A DNA stretch of 64,000 bases from positions 232,893-296,892 of the forward strand of contig JBBFKY010000004.1 of the NCBI GenBank assembly GCA_037481875.1. The letters are read 5' to 3'. The notes below the pieces were generated by a model. The model was not told the DNA's origin, searched no databases, and saw only the letters and a program-made list of their open reading frames with translations. The stretch is from Desulfosoma sp. (GTDB taxonomy: Bacteria > Desulfobacterota > Syntrophobacteria > Syntrophobacterales > DSM-9756). This document shows positions 16,198 to 25,593 of this stretch, piece by piece (the first letter of the stretch is position 1; each line of letters starts with the position of its first letter). The position numbers were made by a program, and so were the translations under genes.

Positions 16198-18030
16198 TTG
16201 AGCAATCGCCTTTGCCGACTGTTCATCGGCGTGGCTCTTTCCCTCCTGATGCTGGCCTGGCCGCCGTCGCTTCACGGGCAGACGGCGGTTTCCCCCGCCG
16301 TTCGCTTTATCCGTTTTGTGGGTGTCAAGAGTTTTGAACCGAATCGCCTGGAAAAAATCATGGAAACCCAGGCGAAACGTTTTCGCTGGGGGCGCGGGTT
16401 TCCTCTGAAGGAAGCCGTGCTGCAGCGTGACGTGGAGCAGCTTGAAAAATTTTACAGAAGCCAGGGGTTCTATGACGCTCGCATCACCGGGCATCGTCTG
16501 ATCCCTCTGGGCGGCCGGGAAGTGATTTTGGAGATCACGGTGGATGAAGGCCGACCCGTCATGGTGGAGAGTGTGGATCTCACTGTGGACGGTGCGGAGC
16601 TGAGCCCCTGGCATGAGGAGCTCGCCAAGATCATACCGCTTAAGAAAGGGCGACGCTTTACATCCCCGGATTTTTACGACACCGAAAAAACCGTTCGGCA
16701 CTATCTGAGTCTGTGGGGATATCCACGAGCGACGGTGGAAACCACGGGCACGATGGACAAGGAAATGAAGACGGCGCGTCTTCAGGTCCATGTGACTCTG
16801 GGTCCTGCCTGTTTTTTTGGTCCCGTGCGCGTCGAAGGCAACCGCCGCGTGGAAACAGCCTTGATCCTCAAGGAGCTGACCTTTCGACCCGGAGAGCGGT
16901 ACCGGGCCAAGGCTTTAAGCGATTCTCAAAAACGCCTCATGGACCTTCATTTGTTCAGCTACGTGGACATTCAGCCCCTTTTGGATGAATCCACCGGCGT
17001 TGAAGTGCCGGTTTCCGTCGTGGTCAAGGAAGCGAAGAGCCAGAGCGTGCGTGTGGGAGCGGGGTATGGGACGGAAGATCATCTTCGAGGTCGTCTCGGG
17101 TACGAATACCGCAATTTTCTTGGGGAAGGTCGAAATCTGGAACTGGATGCCAAGGCGAGTTCGCTAGTCCGGTTCTTCGAGGGACGCCTGACACAGCCCC
17201 ATTTTCTTTGGGATCCCTTTCGCTTGACGGTCGCCGGCGGGGTCTCCCGTGAGATGCAGGAAAGCTATGAAAACGAACAGTATTTCCTAAGACCTCAGCT
17301 GAGCTGGCAGATCAGTGAGCATTGGCTTCTGAACGCCGGACCCAATGTGGAAGCGAACCGTTTGGTGGATGTGGATATCTCTTCCAAGAGCATTCGACCC
17401 AGTGACCAAAAAGGGGAAGAGTACTTTGTGTCCTCACTGCTATTTGGAGCGACTTACCAGAAAGTGGACGATATTTTGGATCCTCGGCGCGGGGTCCAAT
17501 TTTTCCAAAGGCTGGAATGGGGAGGATCTCCTTTGGGTTCCGAGGTGGCGTTTGTCAAGGTCGGCCTGGAAGGACGGGCTTATGTGCCCATAGATTTTTT
17601 GGGAGTGCTGGCTTTTCGAGCTAAATGGGGCAGTATCACTGAAATTGAAGACACCGCTCGTATTCCCATCTTCAAGCGCTACTTCAGCGGAGGAAGCACC
17701 AGCATTCGAGGATACCCGTACCAAAAACTGGGACCCCTGGACGAGGACGGAAACCCTCTGGGGGGATTGACCCTCCTGGAATTAAGCGGTGAATGGCGTT
17801 TTCCTCTGAAAAGATCCTGGGAGGGAGTCCTTTTTATGGATACGGGCAACGTCTTTAAAACCCGATATGAGTTTCTCTGGGACCGGTTGCGTTCCACCGT
17901 CGGCGCTGGCCTTCGTTACAAAACCCCCGTGGGACCTCTACGCCTGGATTTCGGATACCAACTCAACCCCCCAGACCAGGATTTTTTCAACCGTTATCAA
18001 ATCCACTTGAGTATCGGACAAGCCTTTTGA
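16198..18030 (+). CDS. tamA: Omp85-family outer-membrane protein, TamA-like
   Basis: A 610-residue protein with a signal peptide (cleavage near LHGQ), POTRA domains in the first half (for example FVGVKSFEPNRLEKIMETQ, VRVEGNRRVETALILKELTF) and a C-terminal beta-barrel ending in phenylalanine. The barrel has the Omp85 motif GGSTSIRGYPYQKLGP. BamA is usually larger (about 750-900) with five POTRAs; three or so POTRAs and a tamB gene nearby favour TamA. The start is a TTG 12 bases after cpoB with weak ribosome-site support; the signal peptide supports it. Confidence 0.8.
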   Translation: MSNRLCRLFIGVALSLLMLAWPPSLHGQTAVSPAVRFIRFVGVKSFEPNRLEKIMETQAKRFRWGRGFPLKEAVLQRDVEQLEKFYRSQGFYDARITGHRLIPLGGREVILEITVDEGRPVMVESVDLTVDGAELSPWHEELAKIIPLKKGRRFTSPDFYDTEKTVRHYLSLWGYPRATVETTGTMDKEMKTARLQVHVTLGPACFFGPVRVEGNRRVETALILKELTFRPGERYRAKALSDSQKRLMDLHLFSYVDIQPLLDESTGVEVPVSVVVKEAKSQSVRVGAGYGTEDHLRGRLGYEYRNFLGEGRNLELDAKASSLVRFFEGRLTQPHFLWDPFRLTVAGGVSREMQESYENEQYFLRPQLSWQISEHWLLNAGPNVEANRLVDVDISSKSIRPSDQKGEEYFVSSLLFGATYQKVDDILDPRRGVQFFQRLEWGGSPLGSEVAFVKVGLEGRAYVPIDFLGVLAFRAKWGSITEIEDTARIPIFKRYFSGGSTSIRGYPYQKLGPLDEDGNPLGGLTLLELSGEWRFPLKRSWEGVLFMDTGNVFKTRYEFLWDRLRSTVGAGLRYKTPVGPLRLDFGYQLNPPDQDFFNRYQIHLSIGQAF

Positions 18031-18335
18031 TTCCGTCTCTGACTCACCGTTTGGCTTACGACACGGTGCTTCCTTTGCGCTCCATACTAAAAGAATAAGG
18101 CGTTGCCATGGGATTCATATCAGCAGGATTCGTTTGTAAGGCCGCTCGCATAAACTTTCAACGGAAAGATGGGGTGTTTTTGCTTACCTACTGCTGGTCC
18201 TTCAATAGTGGAGACGTTCACGACCAGGAAGATCTCTGTGATCACTTTCAGGCTGATCTTCTCACGTAACGGATTGCATTGGAGCGCCAGACACTCCAAA
18301 GATCTGTCCTTCATAGGCGGCATTGTCGGCCGGTC
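18031..18335. other. Gap between tamA and the alcohol dehydrogenase
   Basis: These 305 bases lie between convergent genes. A 67-codon frame on the minus strand (18120-18323) has no recognisable product and no clear ribosome site. No terminator hairpin with a T-run was found. Confidence 0.4.
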
Positions 18336-19358
18336 TTAAGGAAGAAGGACTCCTGTGCCTTCAATCCGGTCCGCTTTGAGGTCCTGAAGAGCCTCATTGG
18401 CGGCCGTCAAAGGATAGGTTCGTACGGTAGGACGCACAGGAACAGCAGCTGCTGTTTCCAGAAGTTCCAAAGCGTCCTGCCGTGTGTTGGCGGTCACGCT
18501 GTGAATGTTTTTTTCGTAAAACAGATGCTTTTCGTAATCCATCGGTGGAATTTGGGTCATGTAAATACCGGCGAGGGCCAAAGTGCCCCCTTTGTCCAGG
18601 TGTTCCAGCGCGTCTAGGACCAGAGGACCCGCCGGTGCGAACACAATGGCGTGCTGAACCTTGACGGGAAGATCCTTGGCGGAAGGCCCCGCCCATACCG
18701 CACCCAGTTCCAGAGCGAGCTTTTGATGGCGCTCGGTGCGTGAGACGGCATAGACTTCATAACCCCAATACCGAGCGATCTGCAGGACGATATGGGCGGA
18801 AGATCCAAAGCCGTAAAGGGCCAAAGTGCGAGAAGTGTTCCGTTCATGACGGTTCAAGGGGCCGCAAAGAGCCCGTTTAAGGCTGCGATACCCGATGATG
18901 CCGGCGCAAAGCAAAGGCGTGGCTTCGGCATCGGACAGGTTGTCCGGAATAGGATAGGCGAAATCTTCATGAACAACGGCATGCGTCGCGTAGCCTCCCG
19001 GGGCGTGATAGCCTGTAAAAAGAGCTTTTTCACAAAGATTTTCTTTGCCCTCCAAACAATAACGGCATGTGCCGCAGGTGTGCCGAAGCCACGCGATGCC
19101 CACGCGGTCTCCTTCACGAAAACGATGAGTTTCTGGACCCCTTTTATCCACACGCCCCACGATCTGATGACCTGGAATAACGGCATGGCCTAAGGGCGGT
19201 AATTCTCCTTCCACTACGTGAAGATCGGTACGGCACACACCGCAGGCCAAGACACGCACACGAATTTCTCCTTGAGATGGTTCGGGATCGGGGAGTTCCT
19301 CTAGGACAAGGGGGTTGTTTTCAACGGGCGCGCACCGATGTAAGACCATGGCTTTCAT
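18336..19358 (-). CDS. Zinc-dependent alcohol dehydrogenase family protein
   Basis: A 340-residue medium-chain dehydrogenase. Catalytic-zinc residues are seen in ACGVCRTDLHVVEGELPPLGHAVIPGHQIVG; the structural-zinc cysteines are in CGTCRYCLEGKENLC. The cofactor region ALYGFGSSAHIVLQIARYWGYEVYAV has GFGSSA in place of the usual GxGxxG, so cofactor affinity may differ. It resembles bacterial YcaD/AdhA-type primary alcohol dehydrogenases that use NAD(P). The start at 19358 follows AAAGGATG. It lies between tamA and tamB on the opposite strand, an unusual interruption of that functional pair. Confidence 0.85.
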   Translation of the reverse strand: MKAMVLHRCAPVENNPLVLEELPDPEPSQGEIRVRVLACGVCRTDLHVVEGELPPLGHAVIPGHQIVGRVDKRGPETHRFREGDRVGIAWLRHTCGTCRYCLEGKENLCEKALFTGYHAPGGYATHAVVHEDFAYPIPDNLSDAEATPLLCAGIIGYRSLKRALCGPLNRHERNTSRTLALYGFGSSAHIVLQIARYWGYEVYAVSRTERHQKLALELGAVWAGPSAKDLPVKVQHAIVFAPAGPLVLDALEHLDKGGTLALAGIYMTQIPPMDYEKHLFYEKNIHSVTANTRQDALELLETAAAVPVRPTVRTYPLTAANEALQDLKADRIEGTGVLLP

Positions 19359-19479
19359 GGCGCATCCTTTCGTCAAGATAAAAAGACGTGAACATGAGTT
19401 GATTTGAAGAGCCGAGTGATCGATAATCGATCCATGTTGAAACATCAAAAACCAAACCCCATTCAGGGATGATCGAACC

Positions 19480-22400
19480 GTGGGATTCATGAAAGGTCAA
19501 GCAAAAACGCCATCGAACTCCACGAAAACACCGAGCCCATTGCCCAGGTTTTCGATATTTTCGGGTGTGTTCAAAGCCCTGATGCTTCTCGGCGCCTTTT
19601 GTCTTATCGTGCCGCTTTTGGGAGTGATTTTGATCCACACACCTGGGATCCAAGAACGGGTCTTGAAAATCTTGATTGACCGAATCCAGCAAGAAACCGG
19701 TGCGGACGTGGCCGTAGGTGGTTTTCGCTGGTCCCCTTTTGGAAGTCTTCGTCTCAAAGACGTTTCCGTGGAAACGAACGGAACTGTGGTGTTTTCCACG
19801 GACTTCGTGCAATTGGAGTACCGTCTCGGCTGGTTCAAACCCCATGTGTCCGTCCACGATGTCACACTTGAAAAGCCTTTTTTGCGACTGGAGAGATTCG
19901 AAGACGGTCGATGGTGTATTCCTCTGTCCCCGCATCGAGACGACAAAGGAGGAGACGAGACGCCGCGACGATGGCCTTTGTGGCCTTCCACTCAGGTGGC
20001 CATGATTGCGGGGCGCATTCAAGGGTTTCAAGGGGAACGCCGTGTGCTGGACATGTCCGACATCACGGGAAAACTGCGTCTCCATCGATGGTCTGAAGGG
20101 GACCGATCAGGTGTGGAAGTGCTTTTTGAGCCGTGGCGCATGGAACTTCGAACCCCGATTTCCGGTACCTGGACTTTTGCGGGAAAGGCTTTTTGGGAGA
20201 ACGGAACCCTTCGGCTGGACACTCTGGAAGCGACGTTCAATGAAACATCGCGCGTAATAATTCGCGGAACATGGAACACTTTTCCTGAAGGAAATCTGTC
20301 GGCCCAGATTCAGCTCAAATCATGGCAACGGCCGGTCAAGGTTTTGGAGCAAAGGGAAAAGGGCCAAGCCCTTGGAGAAACAACGGAAGGTGTCATCGAA
20401 ATCGAAGGTCTATGGCCAAGGCTGCAGGCTCGATACGATCTTCGACAAGCTCGAGGGCATCTTGTGGGGACCGGCTTCGGAACCTTTTCCAAGGAAGCCA
20501 TGCTTTTCAAAACGGATGCTTCGGTGACAGGGTCGAAGTTGCCTTGGGGCTTAAAGGGATCTTCGGATTTTTCAGGAAAGGTTCAAATGGTCCTGGAACA
20601 CAAGCAAGGCAGCCAGACGAAATTATCCCTTTCCGTGTCTCAAGGCCGGTACGGTTCGGGAAACCTTCTTTTGCAACAAATTGTCCTGGACATGGATCTT
20701 CAAGGGGATCTTCTCACGGTGCGCCGTGCTGCAGCTCGGTGTGAGAACGCATGCGCTTTTGAAACGGTGGGCACTGTGAGTTTCACAAAACAGACGACTT
20801 CGGAAAAAGTCGTTCCGACACTGGATCTCTCCATCAAAGCCGATCAGGTGCCCTTGGTTCTCCTGCAGGATCTGCTACCCAATCATAGTCTGATGGGTTT
20901 TTTTTCGGGAAACGGTAAACTTCAAGGAACCTGGCCGAACCTTAATTGGTCGGGGCGCATGACGGCACGGGATGTGATCATTGGAAGCTTTCGAGCCAAG
21001 ACTGTGGGGATTGATGGAACTTCAAGCCTTTCCATTCTTCAGGGATCGAGAAAGCTTGCTTTGGAATTTTCCACCTTGAGTTACAGACGCTATGCGGGAG
21101 ATTTTCTTTCCCTCACTCTGCGTCAGAATGGATTGTCCAACACGGTGGACTTTGAGGCCCAGGGGAAAGGCCTTGCGGGGCTTGAACGGCTAAGTGTTCA
21201 AGGCAGAATGGAATCCCTACAGAGTCCGCTCAAGCTTTTTCGCATTGAAAAGGGCGATTTTTCCGTGGCCGGAGAAAGGTATGGGCTGCAGGGAGAGATT
21301 CGAGCTGGCGAAGGGTCTGTGGATATTTCGGCGCTTCGTCTAAGCCGCGAAACGGAAGAGGTTCAACTTCAGGGAATCCTTGGAACTTCTCAACCTTTGA
21401 ATCTGACCCTACGAGCAAAAAACATGAATCTGGCCCATTGGCTACCAAAGGTTTTTTCTCAACAGTCCTTCACCTTGGGTGAAGCGCTTAAAAAAACGCT
21501 TCAGGGGCGTCTGGAAGCTCAGGTCAGCTTTCGCGGGGCTCTGGAAAATCCCAGCATGCTTTTTCACGGGACCCTGACACAGATATCCGTACCGGGTCTT
21601 GAACAGGTATCCACCACCTTTTCTGGGCGTTATGAAACAGGATGGCTGACATTTCGAGGGGAATTTCAGAGTCCGTTCTTAAACACTCCCATGCTGCTGG
21701 AAGGAAGCTGGCCTGTGGAGCTTCGACTTTCACCCTGGATTTGTCGGCTTCGTGAAGGTGGAGAAGGGCAGCTACGATTCGCGGCTCGGAATGTTGCGCT
21801 GGAAAAGCTGAATGTCTTGATCCCCTTAGAAGAGCTTAAAGGCTTGGCTTCCTTCGATGGCCGTCTTGTGGGTTCTGTCACGAATCCCAGGCTGGAGGGT
21901 TCAGGCACGATCACAGGTGCTTCTTTTCTTTGGCCAGGCTGGAAACAGAAGATCCATGATCTGGACATTCAATGGCGTGCTGAAGGATCCTCGGTTCACA
22001 TTGAAAACGCTGAGTTTACTCTGCTAGGCAGTCGCGGACGGGCTTACGGGGAAGTTTTGTTTCCAGGAACTAGGTTTGCAGGCTATACGCTGCATGTCGC
22101 CGCAGATGAAGTGCAGTTTCCCGAAATTTTTGGCATAGTGGGACAAGGTGCGGTGCGTGGCACGATTTCTCAGGCCGGATACGCATTTGCCCCGAACATT
22201 GTCGGGGAAGTCAATCTCACGAGGGCTTCCATCAGCCTGGGTGAACTGGAAAAGGACGTCGCCCGCCACATACGTCTCGTGGAGGAAACCAGCCAGGGAT
22301 CCAAGGTGCTTCTTGGCAGACCTCGTGGCCAGGTACGTAAGCACGAAGTTTTCCAAAGTGTGGGGATGCAGCTTCAGATTCACTTGCCTTCAAAGGGTAC

Positions 22401-23079
22401 CTGGGTGCGCGGATTCGGGTTGGAAGCCGAGGTGCAAGGGGGGGTGACCCTGCATAAGGTTCAAAACGGCCCACTTCAGCTTCTTGGGACCTTGGGGACT
22501 TCCAAAGGTGAATACGTCTTTCAAGGGGTGCGTATGAAAGTTGTTGAAGGGGAAGTGACATTTCGAGGACAAACCCCTCCGGATCCGTTTCTATCCTTGA
22601 CATGCCAGAAGGATTTACGGGATGTGAGTATCACGGCGTCTCTGACAGGACAGATCAGTCGCCCTACGCTAGTCTTTTCCAGTACGCCGGAAATGGACCA
22701 AGTGGATATCGTTTCCATGCTGCTTTACGGTCGCCCGGCAAAGGATTTGAATCCCAGACAAACCCAGGATCTACGGGACCGAGGTGTCCAGTTTGCATGG
22801 GGAGGAACCACACCAGTGGTGAAAAGCCTTCTGAGTGGTATGCCTCTTTCACCGGATGCCGTGGATATTAAGGGAACCGAAAACGGCAGCGTTTTGGAGA
22901 TCGGCAAATACCTGACCCCGGAACTCTACGTCACTTACCAAAAGAGCCTCGAAGGGGACAAGGACGATGAACTGCGCGCGGAATACCGAGTGAACCGATA
23001 CCTTTCCGTGGAAAGCCAGGTCGGTCGGGAGGATCGTGCAGGGGTGGATGTGTTTTTCCGCTATGATTTCGGCAAATAA
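19480..23079 (+). CDS. tamB: TamB-type translocation/assembly or lipid-transport protein
   Basis: A 1199-residue AsmA-like protein. An N-terminal membrane anchor (about 28-52: FKALMLLGAFCLIVPLLGVIL) is followed by a very long periplasmic beta-rich region of repeating strands, then the conserved C-terminal TamB (DUF490) domain: GTSKGEYVFQG, LEVTFRGQ-type strands, YLTPELYVTYQKSL and the end VFFRYDFGK. It would bridge inner and outer membranes, working with the Omp85 protein upstream in barrel assembly or glycerophospholipid transport. GTG 19480 or ATG 19489 are both possible starts; the difference is three residues. Confidence 0.88.
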   Translation: MGFMKGQAKTPSNSTKTPSPLPRFSIFSGVFKALMLLGAFCLIVPLLGVILIHTPGIQERVLKILIDRIQQETGADVAVGGFRWSPFGSLRLKDVSVETNGTVVFSTDFVQLEYRLGWFKPHVSVHDVTLEKPFLRLERFEDGRWCIPLSPHRDDKGGDETPRRWPLWPSTQVAMIAGRIQGFQGERRVLDMSDITGKLRLHRWSEGDRSGVEVLFEPWRMELRTPISGTWTFAGKAFWENGTLRLDTLEATFNETSRVIIRGTWNTFPEGNLSAQIQLKSWQRPVKVLEQREKGQALGETTEGVIEIEGLWPRLQARYDLRQARGHLVGTGFGTFSKEAMLFKTDASVTGSKLPWGLKGSSDFSGKVQMVLEHKQGSQTKLSLSVSQGRYGSGNLLLQQIVLDMDLQGDLLTVRRAAARCENACAFETVGTVSFTKQTTSEKVVPTLDLSIKADQVPLVLLQDLLPNHSLMGFFSGNGKLQGTWPNLNWSGRMTARDVIIGSFRAKTVGIDGTSSLSILQGSRKLALEFSTLSYRRYAGDFLSLTLRQNGLSNTVDFEAQGKGLAGLERLSVQGRMESLQSPLKLFRIEKGDFSVAGERYGLQGEIRAGEGSVDISALRLSRETEEVQLQGILGTSQPLNLTLRAKNMNLAHWLPKVFSQQSFTLGEALKKTLQGRLEAQVSFRGALENPSMLFHGTLTQISVPGLEQVSTTFSGRYETGWLTFRGEFQSPFLNTPMLLEGSWPVELRLSPWICRLREGGEGQLRFAARNVALEKLNVLIPLEELKGLASFDGRLVGSVTNPRLEGSGTITGASFLWPGWKQKIHDLDIQWRAEGSSVHIENAEFTLLGSRGRAYGEVLFPGTRFAGYTLHVAADEVQFPEIFGIVGQGAVRGTISQAGYAFAPNIVGEVNLTRASISLGELEKDVARHIRLVEETSQGSKVLLGRPRGQVRKHEVFQSVGMQLQIHLPSKGTWVRGFGLEAEVQGGVTLHKVQNGPLQLLGTLGTSKGEYVFQGVRMKVVEGEVTFRGQTPPDPFLSLTCQKDLRDVSITASLTGQISRPTLVFSSTPEMDQVDIVSMLLYGRPAKDLNPRQTQDLRDRGVQFAWGGTTPVVKSLLSGMPLSPDAVDIKGTENGSVLEIGKYLTPELYVTYQKSLEGDKDDELRAEYRVNRYLSVESQVGREDRAGVDVFFRYDFGK

Positions 23080-23094
23080 AAAAGGTGTTGACCT

Positions 23095-23295
23095 ATGAAG
23101 ATGCAAGAAATTCGAGCGAAAGCCAAGGCATTGGGGATCAATTCTTTTGGGAAAAAGAAAGCGGATCTTATTAGAGAGATCCAAAGGGCTGAAGGAAACT
23201 TCGACTGCTTCGGCACCGCTCAGGGTTATTGCGACCAGGAGGAATGCTGTTTTCGAAATCTTTGTCTTGCGGAATCTGATAAACCTCAGTTGTGA
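23095..23295 (+). CDS. Small SAP-like protein with C-terminal cysteines
   Basis: A 66-residue protein. The N-terminal half (MQEIRAKAKALGINSFGKKKADLIREIQRAEG) matches the helix-extension-helix pattern of SAP or Rho N-terminal domains that bind nucleic acid. The C-terminal half has four cysteines (CFGTAQGYCDQEECC) and a fifth in LCLAE, suggesting metal or cluster binding. The start follows AAGGTG, 15 bases after tamB. The role is unknown; a small nucleic-acid-binding, metal-sensing protein is only a guess. Confidence 0.7.
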   Translation: MKMQEIRAKAKALGINSFGKKKADLIREIQRAEGNFDCFGTAQGYCDQEECCFRNLCLAESDKPQL

Positions 23296-23399
23296 TGTGA
23301 TCTCCGGCACGAATGAAAAAGGGGCGGTGAGAAGGTCGCGTTGTTCCTTGGGCAAGAGCCGACGAAACATGGACCTACGTGGGAAAACAAAGGATACCT

Positions 23400-23768
23400 A
23401 TGGAAACGACAGCGTCAGAAAGAAAGATTGAACTGCTCAAAGTCCAAAATCAAAAGAAACCCGAACAGGTCATTTCAGTCGTTCGTGACCCTCATGCTGA
23501 TGGATTTCACACGGAAGGTCTCTCGCGCCTTTTTGGGCTCAAAGAAATCTGGATTGATACTCGTAACATTTCCGAATCGGTCCTGGAATACGCCAAAGTA
23601 CTCTCCTTTATCATGGAAAGCATTTCGGAAGCTCAAGACCTAGGTCTCCCTTTTGGATACCAAGACGAATTCACTTTTCAGGGGCTCAAGTATTCTCTCA
23701 AGGACAAAGGAACCTATCGTGTGCTTCGGCGAGTACCCGAATTCGGCCAAGCCGCCTACGACGAGTAG
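23400..23768 (+). CDS. Conserved-looking protein of unknown function
   Basis: A 122-residue soluble protein. After a charged N terminus come VISVVRDPHADGFHTEGLSRLFGLKEIWIDTRN and a helical stretch VLEYAKVLSFIMESISEAQD, then strand-like YQDEFTFQGLKYSLKDKGTYRVLRRV. I do not recognise the family. ATG 23400 is chosen because AAAGGA lies six bases upstream. It converges with engB at its 3' end. Confidence 0.6.
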   Translation: METTASERKIELLKVQNQKKPEQVISVVRDPHADGFHTEGLSRLFGLKEIWIDTRNISESVLEYAKVLSFIMESISEAQDLGLPFGYQDEFTFQGLKYSLKDKGTYRVLRRVPEFGQAAYDE

Positions 23769-23836
23769 CACCAAGTCCAAGGCCGGGTTTCCTTTTCACC
23801 AGGTGGGATTGCTGAAAGACAGCCTTTGGCATTGGT

Positions 23837-24442
23837 TCAGATAGGCTTTGAAACCCAGGGTAGGATTTTGGTCCATAGGGCTTCGAGCCCTTCTCGAGTA
23901 GTCGCCGAAAAGAGGACAATTTCCGTTGCAGGGAGTCCAAGAAGGCGAGCCGCCATCTGCAACTGCTGCTGTCGTTTACCTCGAGGAACCTTGTCCGCCT
24001 TGGTTAGCACGGGCACAGCGTGCCGTCCCTGGGTTTGCAACCAGTTCCAGAGTTGCAGGTCATCGGGAGTGGGCGGATGTCTCAGATCCATGATGTGCAC
24101 CAAGCCGACCAGTTCTCGGCGTGATGTAAGATATTTTTCCACCATGGGTCCCCATTGTTCCCGAACGTGTTGTGGAACCTTGGCATAGCCGTACCCGGGA
24201 AGATCTACGAAGAAAAAGGCATCATTAATACGGAAAAAGTTAATGGTCTGGGTGCGGCCCGGCGTGGAGCTGGTATGCACGAGTTTTTTTCGACCGAGCA
24301 AGGTGTTGATCAGAGAAGATTTCCCCACATTAGATCGACCTGCAAAGGCCACTTCCGGCATTCCTTCCTGAGGATACCCCTGAGGGGACACGGCGGATGT
24401 GACGAACACCGCGGATCGAATCACAGGCTGCGGACACATCAT
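23837..24442 (-). CDS. engB: Ribosome biogenesis GTP-binding protein EngB/YsxC
   Basis: A 201-residue TRAFAC GTPase. P-loop GRSNVGKSSLINTLL, switch region SSTPGRTQTINFF, DLPGYGYAK (G3), TKAD (G4) and a final SA box are all present. It assists assembly of the large ribosomal subunit. It is the last gene of a long minus-strand unit and its start overlaps the aminotransferase stop by four bases. Confidence 0.95.
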   Translation of the reverse strand: MMCPQPVIRSAVFVTSAVSPQGYPQEGMPEVAFAGRSNVGKSSLINTLLGRKKLVHTSSTPGRTQTINFFRINDAFFFVDLPGYGYAKVPQHVREQWGPMVEKYLTSRRELVGLVHIMDLRHPPTPDDLQLWNWLQTQGRHAVPVLTKADKVPRGKRQQQLQMAARLLGLPATEIVLFSATTREGLEALWTKILPWVSKPI

Positions 24443-25593
24443 GAGCTGCGTTGGGCGAGGAAACGTTCGAGTCGATCCATGGCTTCGGCAATGTTTTCCA
24501 AGGAATTGGCGTAACTGAACCGTAGGTATCCTTCTCCGCGACTTCCGAAATCCACGCCCGGAGTGACCCCCACACGGGCCTTTTCCAAAATCTCAAAAGC
24601 CAAAGCTAAGGAATCGGTGGAAAACTTTTTTGCGTTGGCAAAAACGTAAAAAGCTCCGGTAGGCTCCACCGTAATACCAAAACCCATGGCACGGAGTCTT
24701 TGAATCATGAAACGACGTCGCTCATCGTAGATGCGCACCATTCGAGCCACATCGTTCCGTACTTCGGGCACCGTCAAAGCCGCCAGACCGGCCCATTGAG
24801 AAACGGAGTTGGCGGAAATGAAAAAGTTCTGCATCAAGGCTTGCATGGGGCGGACCAAGTCTTTGGGCACCACGAGGAAACCGAGCCGCAGCCCGGTCAT
24901 GGCAAAGAGTTTGGAGAAGCCGTTAAGGACAATGGCCTTTCGTGTAAATTCCAGGATGGAATGGGCTCGGCCTTCATAGACAAGCCCGTGATAGATTTCA
25001 TCACTGAGAATCCAGAGGTCCAAATCGGCCAACGCCTCCAGATGTTCCTTGTCCATGAGGGTTCCCGTGGGGTTTGCCGGCGAGTTGATGAGCACCGCAC
25101 GGGTTCGAGGTCCTATGGCTTGGCGAACCGCCTCGGCTCTTAGCTGAAAGCCGTCGTCTTCTTCTACGGAAACCAGCTTGGGAACTGCGTCAAGAAAGGT
25201 CAAAAAGCTTGGATAACATGCATAGTGAGGGTTTGAAAGAATGACTTCGTCACCGCAATCGACCAGGGTGCTGAGAGCCACGAGAAAGGCTGGAGAAGAT
25301 CCGGAAGTGACCAAAAACTGATCGGGTTCCAGGTCGGTGACACCGTAATTTTCCGCATAGTAGGTGCATAGAGCTTCCCGCAAACGCCAGAGTCCCAAAC
25401 TGTGTGTGTAATGAGTTTCTCCGCGCTGCAAGGCTTCGACGGCGGCTTCTAGGACGGCTCTCGGAGCCGGAAAATCAGGTTCACCCACTTCCAAATGGAT
25501 GACCTTTTCCCCGGCCCGCTCCATGGCCTGAGCCTTTTCCAGAACATCCATCACCAGAAACGGTTTGACGTCTCGCACTCGACGGCAAATCAT
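24439..25593 (-). CDS. Class I/II pyridoxal-phosphate aminotransferase
   Basis: A 384-residue fold-type I aminotransferase. It shows EVGEPDFPAP near the N terminus, YTHSLGLWRLREAL, NSPANPTGT, the LSDEIYHGLVY aspartate/tyrosine pair contacting the cofactor, and the Schiff-base lysine in NGFSKLFAMTGLRLG. The C-terminal substrate arginine is in GYLRFSYA. It belongs to the AspC/PatA-like group; the amino acid is not predictable. It overlaps both neighbours by four bases, so it is translationally coupled between the TPR lipoprotein and engB. Confidence 0.88.
   Translation of the reverse strand: MICRRVRDVKPFLVMDVLEKAQAMERAGEKVIHLEVGEPDFPAPRAVLEAAVEALQRGETHYTHSLGLWRLREALCTYYAENYGVTDLEPDQFLVTSGSSPAFLVALSTLVDCGDEVILSNPHYACYPSFLTFLDAVPKLVSVEEDDGFQLRAEAVRQAIGPRTRAVLINSPANPTGTLMDKEHLEALADLDLWILSDEIYHGLVYEGRAHSILEFTRKAIVLNGFSKLFAMTGLRLGFLVVPKDLVRPMQALMQNFFISANSVSQWAGLAALTVPEVRNDVARMVRIYDERRRFMIQRLRAMGFGITVEPTGAFYVFANAKKFSTDSLALAFEILEKARVGVTPGVDFGSRGEGYLRFSYANSLENIAEAMDRLERFLAQRSS

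Noticed and set aside
18120-18323. A possible 67-residue protein on the minus strand
   Set aside because: No ribosome site, no recognisable motif and no conserved neighbour.
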